DNA of 49,744 nt, taken from NCBI GenBank assembly GCA_045650185.1, contig JAZRQY010000007.1:1-49744 (forward strand), in the 5' to 3' direction. Below the pieces are notes generated by a model. That model ran no database searches, was not told the DNA's origin, and worked only from the letters and a program-made list of their open reading frames with translations. The position numbers were made by a program, and so were the translations under genes. This stretch comes from Scatosoma sp045650185 (GTDB taxonomy: Bacteria > Bacillota > Clostridia > Christensenellales > Borkfalkiaceae). This document shows positions 15,538-23,832 of the stretch, piece by piece. How positions within the stretch are numbered: the stretch's first letter is position 1; every line of letters begins with the position of its first letter.

Positions 15538-16857
15538 ATGGCTTTATTCGGTGGGTTATCGGAAAGATTAAACCATATATTTTCAAAGCTGACGAAGCGT
15601 GGTAAGCTGACGGAGCTGGAAATTCGTACCGCTATGCGTGAGGTACGTGTGGCGCTCCTTGAGGCGGACGTCAACCTGAAGGTCGCAAAGCAATTCATCG
15701 CTGAGGTTTCCGAAAAAGCGGTTGGGCAGGAGATTTTGCAATCCCTGAACCCCGCGCAGCAGGTGATTAAAATCGTGAATGAAGAGCTGATTGCGTTGAT
15801 GGGCTCTCGAAATGCGAAGTTGGAGGTTTCGCCCAAGCTCCCCACCGTCATTATGATGTGCGGTTTGCAGGGCGCAGGTAAAACGACGCTGTGCGGTAAG
15901 CTGGCGTTGCAGCTGAAAAAGCAGGGCAAGCGCCCGTTGCTTGTGGCAGGCGACATCTATCGTCCTGCGGCAATTACGCAGTTGCAGGTCGTAGGTAAGA
16001 ACGCCCAGACCGAAGTGTTTGAAAAGGGTACGCAAAGCCCCGTCAAGACGGCAAAGCAAGCGATTGAATACGCTCGTTCGCAAGGCTATGATACGGTGGT
16101 TTTGGATACGGCAGGTCGTCTTCAAATCGACGATGCCCTGATGCGGGAACTGGAAGACGTCAAAAAGTCGGTAGAGGTTACCGAAACTCTGTTGGTCGTG
16201 GACGCCATGACTGGTCAAGAGGCGGTCAACGTAGCGCAGACTTTTAACGAACGTTTGGATATCACGGGCGTGATCTTAACCAAGCTGGACGGCGACACCC
16301 GAGGCGGTGCGTGCTTGTCTATCAAAGCGGTGACAGGCAAGCCGATTAAGTTCATCGGCGTTGGGGAAAAGTTGACGGACTTAGAGCCGTTCTATCCCGA
16401 CCGTATGGCTTCGAGAATTCTCGGCATGGGGGACGTGCTGTCCTTGATTGAAAAGGCACAGCAGGCAATCAGCGAGGAAGAGGCCAAGAAAATGCAACAG
16501 AAGATGAAGGAAAATTCCTTCACGCTGAACGATTATCTTGAACAGTTTTCGATGATGAAGAAGATGGGCGGCGCGCAAGCGATGCTCTCGATGCTCCCCG
16601 GGGCAGGCAAGCTTAAGGTCAACGAAAGCGATATCGATGAGAAGAAAATCGAGCATACCAAAGCCATCATCCTTTCCATGACGATGGCAGAACGAGAGAA
16701 TCCTGCAATCATCGACAGTAAGAGAAAACGCCGTATTGCGGCAGGCTCCGGTAGGTCGGTGCAGGAAGTCAATCAGCTGCTCAAACAGTTTGAACAGACC
16801 AAACTGCTGATGAAACAGTTGAGAGGCAATAAGGGTAGAATGCGCTTACCCTTCTAA
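15538..16857 (+). CDS. ffh: Signal recognition particle protein Ffh
   Basis: The 439-residue SRP54 GTPase delivers nascent membrane proteins to FtsY. The N domain (about 1-85) contains ALLEADVNLKVAK. The G domain starts at GLQGAGKTTLCGKLA (P loop, about 108-122), with DIYRPAAITQLQV, VLDTAGRLQIDD, TKLDGDTRGGACLS and GVGEKLTDLEPF. The M domain (about 295-439) binds SRP RNA and signal sequences. It is methionine-rich and ends GSGRSVQEVNQLLKQFEQ and a short basic tail. AAGGAGA (15526-15532) precedes the ATG. Confidence 0.98.
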   Translation: MALFGGLSERLNHIFSKLTKRGKLTELEIRTAMREVRVALLEADVNLKVAKQFIAEVSEKAVGQEILQSLNPAQQVIKIVNEELIALMGSRNAKLEVSPKLPTVIMMCGLQGAGKTTLCGKLALQLKKQGKRPLLVAGDIYRPAAITQLQVVGKNAQTEVFEKGTQSPVKTAKQAIEYARSQGYDTVVLDTAGRLQIDDALMRELEDVKKSVEVTETLLVVDAMTGQEAVNVAQTFNERLDITGVILTKLDGDTRGGACLSIKAVTGKPIKFIGVGEKLTDLEPFYPDRMASRILGMGDVLSLIEKAQQAISEEEAKKMQQKMKENSFTLNDYLEQFSMMKKMGGAQAMLSMLPGAGKLKVNESDIDEKKIEHTKAIILSMTMAERENPAIIDSKRKRRIAAGSGRSVQEVNQLLKQFEQTKLLMKQLRGNKGRMRLPF

Positions 16858-16980
16858 AAAACGTTGGATATGCGGCGCAATACAGCGTTGAACTTACGTT
16901 TTCCCTCGCTCATTTACCTTTGTAAATGTCCCGTCGGGAAAGCCGCATTCGCCTTGTCTTGCTTGCATCTGCAACGTTTT
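16858..16980 (+). repeat. Structured intergenic repeat element, copy 2
   Basis: The copy begins directly after the ffh stop. AAAACGTTG (16858-16866) pairs with CAACGTTTT (16972-16980). ATGC and GCAT form the next stem. Inside are TTTTCCC (16899-16905) with GGGAAA (16936-16941) and an apical CATTTAC (16911-16917) with GTAAATG (16922-16928). A left-end remnant (GGCGGCGCAATACAGC) follows at about 16994-17010. The remaining gap to rpsP is A/T-rich with no evident gene. Confidence 0.8.
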
Positions 16981-17103
16981 GCAAATACCGGATAGGCGGC
17001 GCAATACAGCAAATCATAGATTTCAATTTACTACATTTGTAAAAATCGGGGCGACCCGAAAAAATAAAGAAAAAATATTTTAAGATACTATGGAGGTATT
17101 ATT

Positions 17104-17397
17104 ATGGTTAAAATGAGACTTTTCAGAATGGGCGACAAGAAGAACCCTATCTACCGTGTGGTTGTTGCAGACAGCAGAAAGGCTGCTACCGGCGAATACA
17201 TCGAATGCATTGGCCACTACAACCCCGGCACGACCCCTGCGCAGGTTACGATCGACGTTGAAAGCGCAAAGGCTTGGATTGCAAAGGGTGCTCAGCCTAC
17301 CGAAACGGTTAAATCCTTGCTTATTCAGTCCGGCGCTATGGAGAAGCCCGCAAAGCTTAGCGCTTCCAAGACGAAAGGCAAAAAGTCTAACAAATAA
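17104..17397 (+). CDS. rpsP: 30S ribosomal protein S16
   Basis: The 97-residue protein is S16, an early 30S assembly protein. It begins MVKMRLFRMGDKKNPIYRVVVADSR, close to the family signature, and contains IECIGHYNPGT and the LKKGAQPTETV-like segment (WIAKGAQPTETVKSLL). The tail is Lys-rich. TGGAGGT precedes the ATG. It is followed by khpA and rimM, the usual order. Confidence 0.98.
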   Translation: MVKMRLFRMGDKKNPIYRVVVADSRKAATGEYIECIGHYNPGTTPAQVTIDVESAKAWIAKGAQPTETVKSLLIQSGAMEKPAKLSASKTKGKKSNK

Positions 17398-17444
17398 TGT
17401 TTTTTGAATGCCGATAATCGGGATTGAAAAACAGGAGTTTTATT

Positions 17445-17720
17445 ATGTTGGATTTAATTAAGTATATCGTCAATCAGTTTGCAGAGGACCAGGAAAACGT
17501 AGAGTATGCGGTAACTGAAAAGGACCGTGTTATCGAAGTTGTGATTACCCTTCCCTCCTCGGATATGGGTAAAGTTATCGGCAAGCAGGGCAAAATTGCT
17601 AAAGCGATGCGCACAATCGTACGCGCGGCAACGCCTAGAAACAGCAAGAGATACGTTGTTGAAATCCGTGAAAAGGATGGCGACGTCGTAGACCTTGGCG
17701 ATGAAACGGAAGCCGAATAA
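17445..17720 (+). CDS. khpA: KhpA/YlqC KH-domain RNA-binding protein
   Basis: The 91-residue protein is a single KH domain with the GKVIGKQGKIAKAMRTIV helix-GxxG-helix motif (about residues 43-60). KhpA pairs with KhpB and binds RNA in Bacillota. The ATG at 17445 has CAGGAGT eight bases upstream; a TTG seven codons earlier lies before that site and is not used. It sits 47 nt after rpsP. Confidence 0.95.
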   Translation: MLDLIKYIVNQFAEDQENVEYAVTEKDRVIEVVITLPSSDMGKVIGKQGKIAKAMRTIVRAATPRNSKRYVVEIREKDGDVVDLGDETEAE

Positions 17721-17738
17721 TTTAGAAGTAAGCTAAAA

Positions 17739-17769
17739 AAGGCTTCCCTTGGTAAAGGGGAAGCCTTTT
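17739..17769 (+). terminator. Intrinsic terminator between khpA and rimM
   Basis: AAGGCTTCCC (17739-17748) pairs with GGGAAGCCTT (17758-17767), followed by TTTT and a second T run further on. It may reduce rimM transcription relative to rpsP. Confidence 0.75.
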
Positions 17770-17801
17770 GCGGTATTTTTTCGTAAAAAAAGGTAGCAGG
17801 T

Positions 17802-18302
17802 ATGGAACGATTGATTATAGGCGAGGTTTTAAAGCCCCAAGGAATCCGCGGGGAATTGAAAATTAAGACGTATACCGATACCCCTGAAGACGTAAAGGCG
17901 TTCGGTACGGTGTATATCGACGGTAAGGCGTACAAAATCCTTTCCTTCCGTGTGGACGGGAAGGGTGCGGCGTACGTGGGCTTGCGCGGTATTCCCGACA
18001 GAAACGCCGCCGAGCTTTTCCGTGGCAAAAAGCTCGAAGGCGAGCGTGAGGACGCACCTGAATTGGAGGAAGGCAGATATTATATCGTCGATATGATTGG
18101 GCTTTCCTGCGAGAGCGAGGACGGTGAATTTTTGGGTACGCTTACGGACGTACAGCAACTGTCCTCAGACATTTACACGCTGGAAAAAGAGGGGAAGAAA
18201 ATCCTCTTTCCCGTCGTAAACGGCGTCGTTTTGACGGTCGATATGGCGGCAAGAAAGCTGATTGTCGATAAGAAAAAATTCGACGAAATCGCCGTATACT
18301 AA
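17802..18302 (+). CDS. rimM: 16S rRNA processing protein RimM
   Basis: The 166-residue protein is RimM, which aids 30S head maturation near S19. The N-terminal beta-barrel has IGEVLKPQGIRGELKIKTYTD, and the C-terminal PRC-barrel starts about residue 90 (LEEGRYYIVDMIGLSCESEDG) and includes LFPVVNGVVLTVDMAARKL. trmD normally follows rimM and is absent here; the next gene is thiT on the opposite strand. A terminator precedes rimM and no clear promoter was seen. Confidence 0.96.
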   Translation: MERLIIGEVLKPQGIRGELKIKTYTDTPEDVKAFGTVYIDGKAYKILSFRVDGKGAAYVGLRGIPDRNAAELFRGKKLEGEREDAPELEEGRYYIVDMIGLSCESEDGEFLGTLTDVQQLSSDIYTLEKEGKKILFPVVNGVVLTVDMAARKLIVDKKKFDEIAVY

Positions 18303-18328
18303 CGGCGAAATCGTCAAACGTCAAAGGG

Positions 18329-19030
18329 TTATTTTGCAGGGCGCATAATTTTGACCAGCTGGTCTAAAACTCCCGTTTTGCACAAAATGATGAGGATAGC
18401 CACGGCGATTGCTCCGTCGATGGGGACATAGGTGCATTGATAGAGGAAGGAATACAGCCATGCGTTGCCGATTGCCCACGAGGGGAATGCGAGGTCTGGA
18501 CCGAATTCGTAAAAGAAGATAACGCCAGAACATAAGTGCGAAACGAATCGTACGGCAATCACGCAAATTGCCCCTAAGACGAGGGGGGATGCGGCGCGCT
18601 TTTCACGGGACAGTTTCCCGAAAAAGCCCATAATACCCACCCCGATAAACGCCAGCAGATAGTCGAACAAAAAGGTTGCGGCAGAGAGGATATACGGCGA
18701 TTCAATAAAGTTTAGCAGTCCGTGTATGATGCCTACGATAAACCCTTTGGTGGGCCCGAATACAAAGGCGTAAATCATAATGGGTACGAACGAACCGAAG
18801 GTAATCGAACCGCCGCTAGTAAAAATTTTCACCTTTAACACGGATAAGGTAAAGGACAGCGCAACGCAGATGCCTGCAAACGCAAGCTCCTTCGCCGTTG
18901 CTTTCTTCTCCTTGGAAAAGTATCCAATGAGAGCGATGACGGCAAGCAGTACGATGACGCCGCCGACGGACACCCATTTCACCGTTTCGGTGAGTTGCTC
19001 GGAAACGAGCAGGTTGCAATAGAGAAACAT
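18329..19030 (-). CDS. thiT: ThiT, thiamine-specific ECF transporter S component
   Basis: The 233-residue membrane protein is ThiT (YuaJ), which binds thiamine and works with the EcfAA'T energising module encoded elsewhere. It has about six membrane helices. The family pattern is seen in GGSITFGSFVPIMIYAFVFG, GPTKGFIVGIIHGLLNF and DYLLAFIGVGIMGFFGK. The start is the ATG at 19030, preceded by GGAGAAGGAG; the longer open frame would read through the expression platform of the riboswitch. A TPP riboswitch lies directly upstream on the same strand, which supports the assignment. Confidence 0.93.
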   Translation of the reverse strand: MFLYCNLLVSEQLTETVKWVSVGGVIVLLAVIALIGYFSKEKKATAKELAFAGICVALSFTLSVLKVKIFTSGGSITFGSFVPIMIYAFVFGPTKGFIVGIIHGLLNFIESPYILSAATFLFDYLLAFIGVGIMGFFGKLSREKRAASPLVLGAICVIAVRFVSHLCSGVIFFYEFGPDLAFPSWAIGNAWLYSFLYQCTYVPIDGAIAVAILIILCKTGVLDQLVKIMRPAK

Positions 19031-19072
19031 AAAAACACTCCTTCTCCGTCGCATTCGCCGTTCTTCCTGCGT

Positions 19073-19110
19073 AAAAAGAAAAACGCCACACAAATCGTTC
19101 GTGTGGACGC
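19073..19110 (-). terminator. Terminator of the thiT TPP riboswitch expression platform
   Basis: On the minus strand CCACAC pairs with GTGTGG (plus-strand 19086-19091 and 19101-19106), followed by GCGTTTTTCTTTTT. It lies between aptamer and thiT start, so TPP binding is expected to favour termination. Confidence 0.85.
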
Positions 19111-19138
19111 CAAAATCTCTATATACAGGATATAGAAA

Positions 19139-19216
19139 ACCGCTATCTGTCTTTCGCTCAAGTATTACCTTGCCGATACAAATGGTATAATCTCAGCCTT
19201 TTAAGGCACCCACGAC
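19139..19216 (-). promoter_or_regulatory. TPP (thiamine pyrophosphate) riboswitch
   Basis: On the minus strand the THI-box core is readable: GGGTGCC, then GGCTGAGA (CTGAGA at 19196-19191), TACC (19187-19184), and GGTAATAC...GAGCGAAAGA in the second half. These match the conserved CUGAGA, UACC and GGAUAAUGCC...GCG blocks, with some deviation in the 3' half. It regulates thiT. Confidence 0.92.
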
Positions 19217-19237
19217 GGAATATTTATTTGTGTCTTT

Positions 19238-19266
19238 ATTATATATAGAAAAATTCCGTTTGTCAA
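19238..19266 (-). promoter_or_regulatory. Consensus promoter for the TPP riboswitch and thiT
   Basis: On the minus strand TTGACA (19266-19261), a 17-nt spacer and TATAAT (19243-19238), a perfect SigA consensus. Confidence 0.9.
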
Positions 19267-19296
19267 CAAAATTGAAAGAAAAAAGAGGGAAATAAT

Positions 19297-19881
19297 ATGC
19301 GCTACGATTTTTATGCGTATCTCGACAGAATGAAATACATTCGCCGTTGGCAGTTGATGCGTTCTCAGCGTGACGAGAACATTATGGAGCATTCGCAAAG
19401 CGTTGCGATGCTGGCGCATGCGCTCGCCGTAATCCGCAACAAGGTATTTGGCGGCAACGTAAACGTGGAAAAAACGGTATTGTACGCAATGTACCACGAA
19501 ATCAGCGAAGTGCTGACGGGGGATTTGCCTACACCGATTAAATATTACAATCATAGCATTCGCAACGCCTATAAGGATTTGGAGCGTTCTGCCGCTGAAA
19601 GAATGGCAGATATGCTGCCCGAAGAACTTAAAGAGGAGCTTTCTCCCTGCATCTTGGCAGACGAGGACGGCGAGGAATACAAGCTTGTAAAAGCGGCAGA
19701 CCGTCTGAGCGCTTACGTAAAATGCTTGGAGGAACTTCGCGCAGGCAACGGCGAATTTGAAAAGGCGAAAAAGAGCATTGAGGAAGACCTTCGTTCAAGA
19801 AAGATGCCTGAGGTAGAATATTTCTTTGAACATTTTATCCCTTCCTTCACCTTGACCTTGGACGAATTAGAAGGTCTTTAA
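19297..19881 (+). CDS. YfbR-like 5'-deoxynucleotidase (HD domain)
   Basis: The 194-residue HD-domain phosphohydrolase resembles YfbR, which dephosphorylates deoxynucleoside 5'-monophosphates. Metal ligands are visible in ENIMEHSQSVAMLAHALA (His33), the MYHEISEVLTGDLPTPIKYYN block (His-Glu, then Asp) and VKAADRLSAYVKCLEE (Asp). It starts MRYDFYAYLDRMKYIRRW, as in the family. AGAGGGAA precedes the ATG. It is divergent from thiT and lies in the accessory block between rimM and rplS. Confidence 0.88.
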   Translation: MRYDFYAYLDRMKYIRRWQLMRSQRDENIMEHSQSVAMLAHALAVIRNKVFGGNVNVEKTVLYAMYHEISEVLTGDLPTPIKYYNHSIRNAYKDLERSAAERMADMLPEELKEELSPCILADEDGEEYKLVKAADRLSAYVKCLEELRAGNGEFEKAKKSIEEDLRSRKMPEVEYFFEHFIPSFTLTLDELEGL

Positions 19882-19889
19882 TAACAAAC

Positions 19890-19913
19890 GGCTCTATTTT
19901 CTGTGACAGAGCC
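19890..19913 (+). other. Small hairpin after the YfbR-like gene
   Basis: GGCTCT (19890-19895) pairs with AGAGCC (19908-19913). Only AAAA follows, so termination in this direction is doubtful. Confidence 0.4.
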
Positions 19914-19969
19914 TAAAAGGAATATACACCAGAAAAAAACGCTATAATAACTAGGGTGAGAAGTTTTTT

Positions 19970-21316
19970 ATGAAGAAGAAGTTGTTGACAATCTTATTAT
20001 CAGGGCTTTTGGCATTCTCGGCTGTGGGGCTGGGGGGCTGTGCGGTGTCCGCGTATGATATTGCCGTGAAAAACGGCTTTGTAGGCACGGAGCAGGAATG
20101 GCTGGCAAGCTTGCACGGCTCGGACGGCAAGGATGCGCCGCCTATTACCGTGCGCGATCTTTACGATGCCGCAATAGCAGACGGCTCTTTCAGCGGAACG
20201 TTCAACGAGTTCTTAATGCAATACCTTGACTTGGAGGTGCCCAATAATAACAACGTTGAAACGCTGGCGGAAAACCTGCTGTCTACGGTAAGCATCTATA
20301 CTTCGTTTCAAAAGAAAGAAGACAATAAGATAGAAGTCGTTTGCGCGGCAGGTAGTGGCGTCATCATCGACTTAGATAAAGAAAAGGGTAACGCCACCGT
20401 AATCACCAACTACCACGTGGTATATGACCATGAAGCGTTGTCCACTACGGGAATTTCCGATAACATTTATTTGTATCTGTACGGCTCGTTTAACGGCTTT
20501 GATACAGATACGGGCAAAGACGAAGGCGGCGACGGAATGAAGGCGCAATTCGTCGGCGGTTCGATGGATTACGATATTGCCGTTTTGAAGATTTCGAATA
20601 GTGAGGTGCTGAAAAACTCTCTGGCGACGGAGGCGAAATTTGGTGATTCCAACACTTCCACGGTAGGGGAAAAGGTGTTTGCAATCGGCAACGCGCAGGG
20701 GCTTGGTATCGCCATCTCGCAGGGCGTTCTCTCTGTGGATTCAGAGTATATTTCCATGAACGCCTTGGACGGTAGCAATCGAAGCGTAGACTATCGAGTT
20801 ATGCGTACGGATGCGGCAATCAACGGCGGTAATTCGGGCGGCCCGATGTTCAACAGCAGTGGTGAAGTCATCGGCATCGTCAACGCTAAGAGCATCGCCG
20901 AGGGGGTAGAAAACACCGGTTTTGCTCTGCCGTCGGCGCAGGTGCAGGGGGTTATAGCAAACATTCTCAACAACCAGGGCTCGGTCAAGCGCGCTACGCT
21001 CGGGGTAATGGTACACGTCGTTGCCAGCAGCGCTGTGATGAACGCGGACGGCACGGTTGGGATTGTGCAAACGCTGAAAATCGGCGATATTGAAATGTTC
21101 TCTGCCGCATATATGAAGCTGGCAACAGACGACGTTCTGCAGACGGCTACGCTGAATGGGGTCACCTATCCCTTGACTCGGTTGTTCCACCTTGGGGATA
21201 TTCTCTTGAGAGTTAAGAAGGGGGACGTGCTGGTGATTTCCGTGCTTAGAAATGGGGTAGAAACCTCCGTTTCTATCACCTTTAATCACTCCAGTTATTT
21301 CAGAGAAATACAATAA
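19970..21316 (+). CDS. HtrA/DegP-like trypsin-family serine protease lipoprotein
   Basis: The 448-residue protein has a lipoprotein signal peptide with lipobox GGCA (Cys24). Residues 28-65 carry the motif FVGTEQEWLASLHGSDGKDA, a short module common before collagen-like or surface domains in gut Clostridia. The trypsin-like domain (about 95-330) has a complete triad: His149 in TNYHVVYD, Asp202 in MDYDIAVLKI and Ser289 in INGGNSGGPMFN. A divergent PDZ-like region follows (about 345-445). It probably acts outside the membrane on misfolded or surface proteins. The gene has a TATAAT at 19943-19948 without a good -35 and ends in a strong terminator. Confidence 0.88.
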   Translation: MKKKLLTILLSGLLAFSAVGLGGCAVSAYDIAVKNGFVGTEQEWLASLHGSDGKDAPPITVRDLYDAAIADGSFSGTFNEFLMQYLDLEVPNNNNVETLAENLLSTVSIYTSFQKKEDNKIEVVCAAGSGVIIDLDKEKGNATVITNYHVVYDHEALSTTGISDNIYLYLYGSFNGFDTDTGKDEGGDGMKAQFVGGSMDYDIAVLKISNSEVLKNSLATEAKFGDSNTSTVGEKVFAIGNAQGLGIAISQGVLSVDSEYISMNALDGSNRSVDYRVMRTDAAINGGNSGGPMFNSSGEVIGIVNAKSIAEGVENTGFALPSAQVQGVIANILNNQGSVKRATLGVMVHVVASSAVMNADGTVGIVQTLKIGDIEMFSAAYMKLATDDVLQTATLNGVTYPLTRLFHLGDILLRVKKGDVLVISVLRNGVETSVSITFNHSSYFREIQ

Positions 21317-21323
21317 AGAAATA

Positions 21324-21360
21324 AAAGGCTCGCCTGAAATGTATCGGGCGAGCCTTTTTT
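21324..21360 (+). terminator. Intrinsic terminator after the HtrA-like gene
   Basis: AAAGGCTCGCC (21324-21334) pairs with GGCGAGCCTTT (21347-21357), running into a T tract ending at 21360. Confidence 0.92.
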
Positions 21361-21371
21361 GCTACCAAGTC

Positions 21372-21400
21372 TTGACAGATACGGGCGCTTGTGTTATAAT
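21372..21400 (+). promoter_or_regulatory. Consensus promoter for the FtsK-like gene and mutY
   Basis: TTGACA at 21372-21377, a 17-nt spacer and TATAAT at 21395-21400. Confidence 0.9.
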
Positions 21401-21426
21401 ATGCAAGTGATAAAAGGAGTAAATCA

Positions 21427-22152
21427 ATGAAAACAGAAGAGTTTTTGACAAGAATAAAAGGGGAACGCCGTGTGGATACAGAGCGGTTTGAGGACCTGCG
21501 CGCAAGCTTGCCCTTAGGGGAATACGCAAGCGGTGAATACGTCCTTTCCCACCGTGAAAACGACGTGGAACGCTATCATCATACCTGTATTACAGGCGCG
21601 ATGCGCGCGGAATTTATCTCCCGTCTTTTATTGACCTTAACGGGGCTGTATCAAAAATCTGAGGCAGTCTTTATCATCGTTTCTCCCAACCTCTACTACG
21701 GTCAGTTTATGAAGCTGGCGACGGCGGACGTCATCGTTCCCTTCCTGACTTCGGAACGTGATATTCCCCCTATTTTGGAGGCGGTACGCGCGTTGGCAAA
21801 ACAGCGTGACGGGAAGAATACGAGGGCGAAAACTTTTCTCGTGTTGGACGGATTAGAGCTGTTGGATGAGGAGGGGAAACGCTCCTCGCTCGATTGCTAT
21901 CGTCCCTTCTTTGAGGCGGTGGGGACCTCGGGTATAGAAATTATCACGGGGGTAGACTTGTCCAAGACGATTTTTGCAGGCTATCCTGCGGCGTTCGTAG
22001 GGCTTGGGAATTGTCTGGTTACTCCCTCGGTCGGCGGCGAGATGGACGTTACCTACGTGGGAATCGACGGCACTATGACCCTGCCGAAAAAGTGCACCTA
22101 TCCTGCTTTGCCGACGGTTGCAGAATGTATTGAGCTTAGGAACGCGGAATAA
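21427..22152 (+). CDS. Hypothetical protein resembling a degenerate FtsK/HerA-type P-loop ATPase
   Basis: The 241-residue protein has a strand-loop-helix CITGAMRAEFISRLLLTLTGLY at about residues 55-76, where FtsK/SpoIIIE-type ATPases carry their Walker A loop. The GxGKS residues are missing. VFIIVSPNLYYGQFMKLATAD and a Walker B-like strand TFLVLDGLELLDEEG (about 137-151) follow. I infer a P-loop fold that has lost nucleotide binding; this is a resemblance in layout, not a firm family match. It lacks membrane segments. mutY follows with a 1-nt gap, so they are probably cotranscribed from the consensus promoter upstream. Confidence 0.55.
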   Translation: MKTEEFLTRIKGERRVDTERFEDLRASLPLGEYASGEYVLSHRENDVERYHHTCITGAMRAEFISRLLLTLTGLYQKSEAVFIIVSPNLYYGQFMKLATADVIVPFLTSERDIPPILEAVRALAKQRDGKNTRAKTFLVLDGLELLDEEGKRSSLDCYRPFFEAVGTSGIEIITGVDLSKTIFAGYPAAFVGLGNCLVTPSVGGEMDVTYVGIDGTMTLPKKCTYPALPTVAECIELRNAE

Positions 22153-22153
22153 T

Positions 22154-23212
22154 ATGCTGTATAAGACGGATGATTTTGCGTTTGAACGCATACCTGCCCC
22201 CTTGTTAGGGTGGTATCGGATGAATAAACGCGACCTGCCATGGCGGGTGGAATGCTCCCCTTATCACACGTGGATTTCGGAAATTATGTTGCAACAGACC
22301 CGTGTAGAGGCGGCGAAGGGGTATTATACTCGGTTTTTGCAGGCTTTGCCTGACGTGTACGCCTTAGCATCCTGCGACGAGGATAAGCTGATGAAACTGT
22401 GGGAGGGGCTCGGGTACTATTCCAGAGCGCGCAACCTACAAAAAGCGGCAAAACAAATCGTACAGGAACACGGCGGTGTATTCCCTTCGGAGCTGCAGGC
22501 ATTGAAAAAGCTTGCCGGTATCGGGGATTATACGGCAGGGGCGATATCGTCGATTGCTTTTGGCAATCGCACGCCGGCGGTGGACGGTAACGTCTTTCGG
22601 GTGATTTCCCGACTTACCTGCAATCCCACGCCGATTGACGAGCCCGACTATCGAAAGTATTTAGAGGAAAAGCTGGGTGAGATTTATCCCCCGAAAGGAC
22701 AAGATTGCGGTGATTTCACGCAGGCGTTGATGGAGCTTGGCGCGCTGGTGTGCAAGCCCACTTCCCCCTCTTGTGAGGAGTGTCCGTTGCAGGAGCTTTG
22801 CAGGGCAAAAGCGGCAGGCGCGCAGATAGAATTCCCTGTAAAAAAACAAAAGCCGCCCAAAAAAGAACAGCGGTTGTTCGTCTTCCTGATAGAAACCCCG
22901 AACGGCATCTGTGTCAGAAAACGAGAAAAGGGGGTCTTAAAGGACAGCTACGAATTCCCTTCCGTCGAGGCAGAGCCCGACTTGACGATGGAAAAGGCGT
23001 TGGAGGGGCTGGGGGTGTCCTCGTTTACCCTTTGCAAAGAGGGCGCGTACACCCACGTTTTCACCCACATTCGTTGGGAGATGTCGGTATACTACGTTCG
23101 GACGGAAGCTCAGCCGTTCACGGCGTATCCGCTTGCGGAAATTCAAGAAAAAATATCGTTGCCAACGGCGTTTAGACAATGTCTATCGTTGGCCATGAAA
23201 ATAGGAGAATAA
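22154..23212 (+). CDS. mutY: A/G-specific adenine DNA glycosylase
   Basis: The 352-residue MutY removes adenine opposite 8-oxoguanine. The catalytic Glu43 lies in WISEIMLQQTRV, and the helix-hairpin-helix GIGDYTAGAISSIAFG leads to the catalytic Asp in PAVDGNVFRV. The [4Fe-4S] loop has the C-x6-C-x2-C-x5-C pattern (CKPTSPSCEECPLQELC, about residues 201-217). The C-terminal NUDIX-like domain (about 230-352) recognises 8-oxoG. The start at ATG 22154 follows the previous stop by one base; an upstream in-frame Met would overlap that gene. Confidence 0.95.
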   Translation: MLYKTDDFAFERIPAPLLGWYRMNKRDLPWRVECSPYHTWISEIMLQQTRVEAAKGYYTRFLQALPDVYALASCDEDKLMKLWEGLGYYSRARNLQKAAKQIVQEHGGVFPSELQALKKLAGIGDYTAGAISSIAFGNRTPAVDGNVFRVISRLTCNPTPIDEPDYRKYLEEKLGEIYPPKGQDCGDFTQALMELGALVCKPTSPSCEECPLQELCRAKAAGAQIEFPVKKQKPPKKEQRLFVFLIETPNGICVRKREKGVLKDSYEFPSVEAEPDLTMEKALEGLGVSSFTLCKEGAYTHVFTHIRWEMSVYYVRTEAQPFTAYPLAEIQEKISLPTAFRQCLSLAMKIGE

Positions 23213-23214
23213 AG

Positions 23215-23832
23215 ATGAAAGTTTTGATGTTGAACGGTAGCCCTCACGAACACGGTTGTACCTATGTTGCCTTGAGCGAAACTGCGAAGGCGTTGAACGA
23301 GCAGGGGATTGAAACGGAGATCGTTTGGATTGGCAAAGAGCCTTTGGAAGGCTGTCGCGGCTGCGCGGCTTGCAGCAAGTTGTGGAAATGCGTGGTGGAC
23401 GATAAAGTGAACGAATTTGCCTTAAAGGCGGCAGAGGCGGACGGGTTTATCTTTGGTTCGCCCGTGCATTATGCCTCGGCTGGTGGCGCAATCGTGTCCT
23501 TTATGGACAGACTGTTTTACAGCAGCGGACGGAAAATGGCGTACAAGCCTGCCGCTTGCGTGGTAAGCTGTCGCAGAGCAGGCGCATCGGCGACCTTTGA
23601 CGTCCTGAACAAATATTTCACCATCAACCAAATGCCTGTCGTTTCCTCCAACTACTGGAACGAAATCCACGGCAACACCCCTGAACAAGCCTTGCAGGAT
23701 TTGGAAGGCTTACAGACGATGCGTGTGTTGGGCAAGAACATGGCTTGGCTGTTGAAGTGTATCGAGGCGGGCAAAGCCGCAGGGTTGGCGCCGGAAAAGG
23801 AGAAGAAGGTCTGGACCAACTTTATTAGATAA
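23215..23832 (+). CDS. NADPH-dependent FMN reductase / iron-sulfur flavoprotein family
   Basis: The 205-residue flavodoxin-fold protein starts MKVLMLNGSPHEHGCTYVAL, the FMN-phosphate loop of the family. CRGCAACSKLWKC (about residues 47-59) is the compact cysteine motif of the iron-sulfur flavoprotein group. GFIFGSPVHYASAGGAIVSFMDR binds the FMN ring. The ATG at 23215 has AGGAGA upstream, whereas the longer frame overlaps mutY. It probably reduces quinones or other acceptors; the true substrate is unknown. A structured repeat element starts within its last codons. Confidence 0.88.
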   Translation: MKVLMLNGSPHEHGCTYVALSETAKALNEQGIETEIVWIGKEPLEGCRGCAACSKLWKCVVDDKVNEFALKAAEADGFIFGSPVHYASAGGAIVSFMDRLFYSSGRKMAYKPAACVVSCRRAGASATFDVLNKYFTINQMPVVSSNYWNEIHGNTPEQALQDLEGLQTMRVLGKNMAWLLKCIEAGKAAGLAPEKEKKVWTNFIR

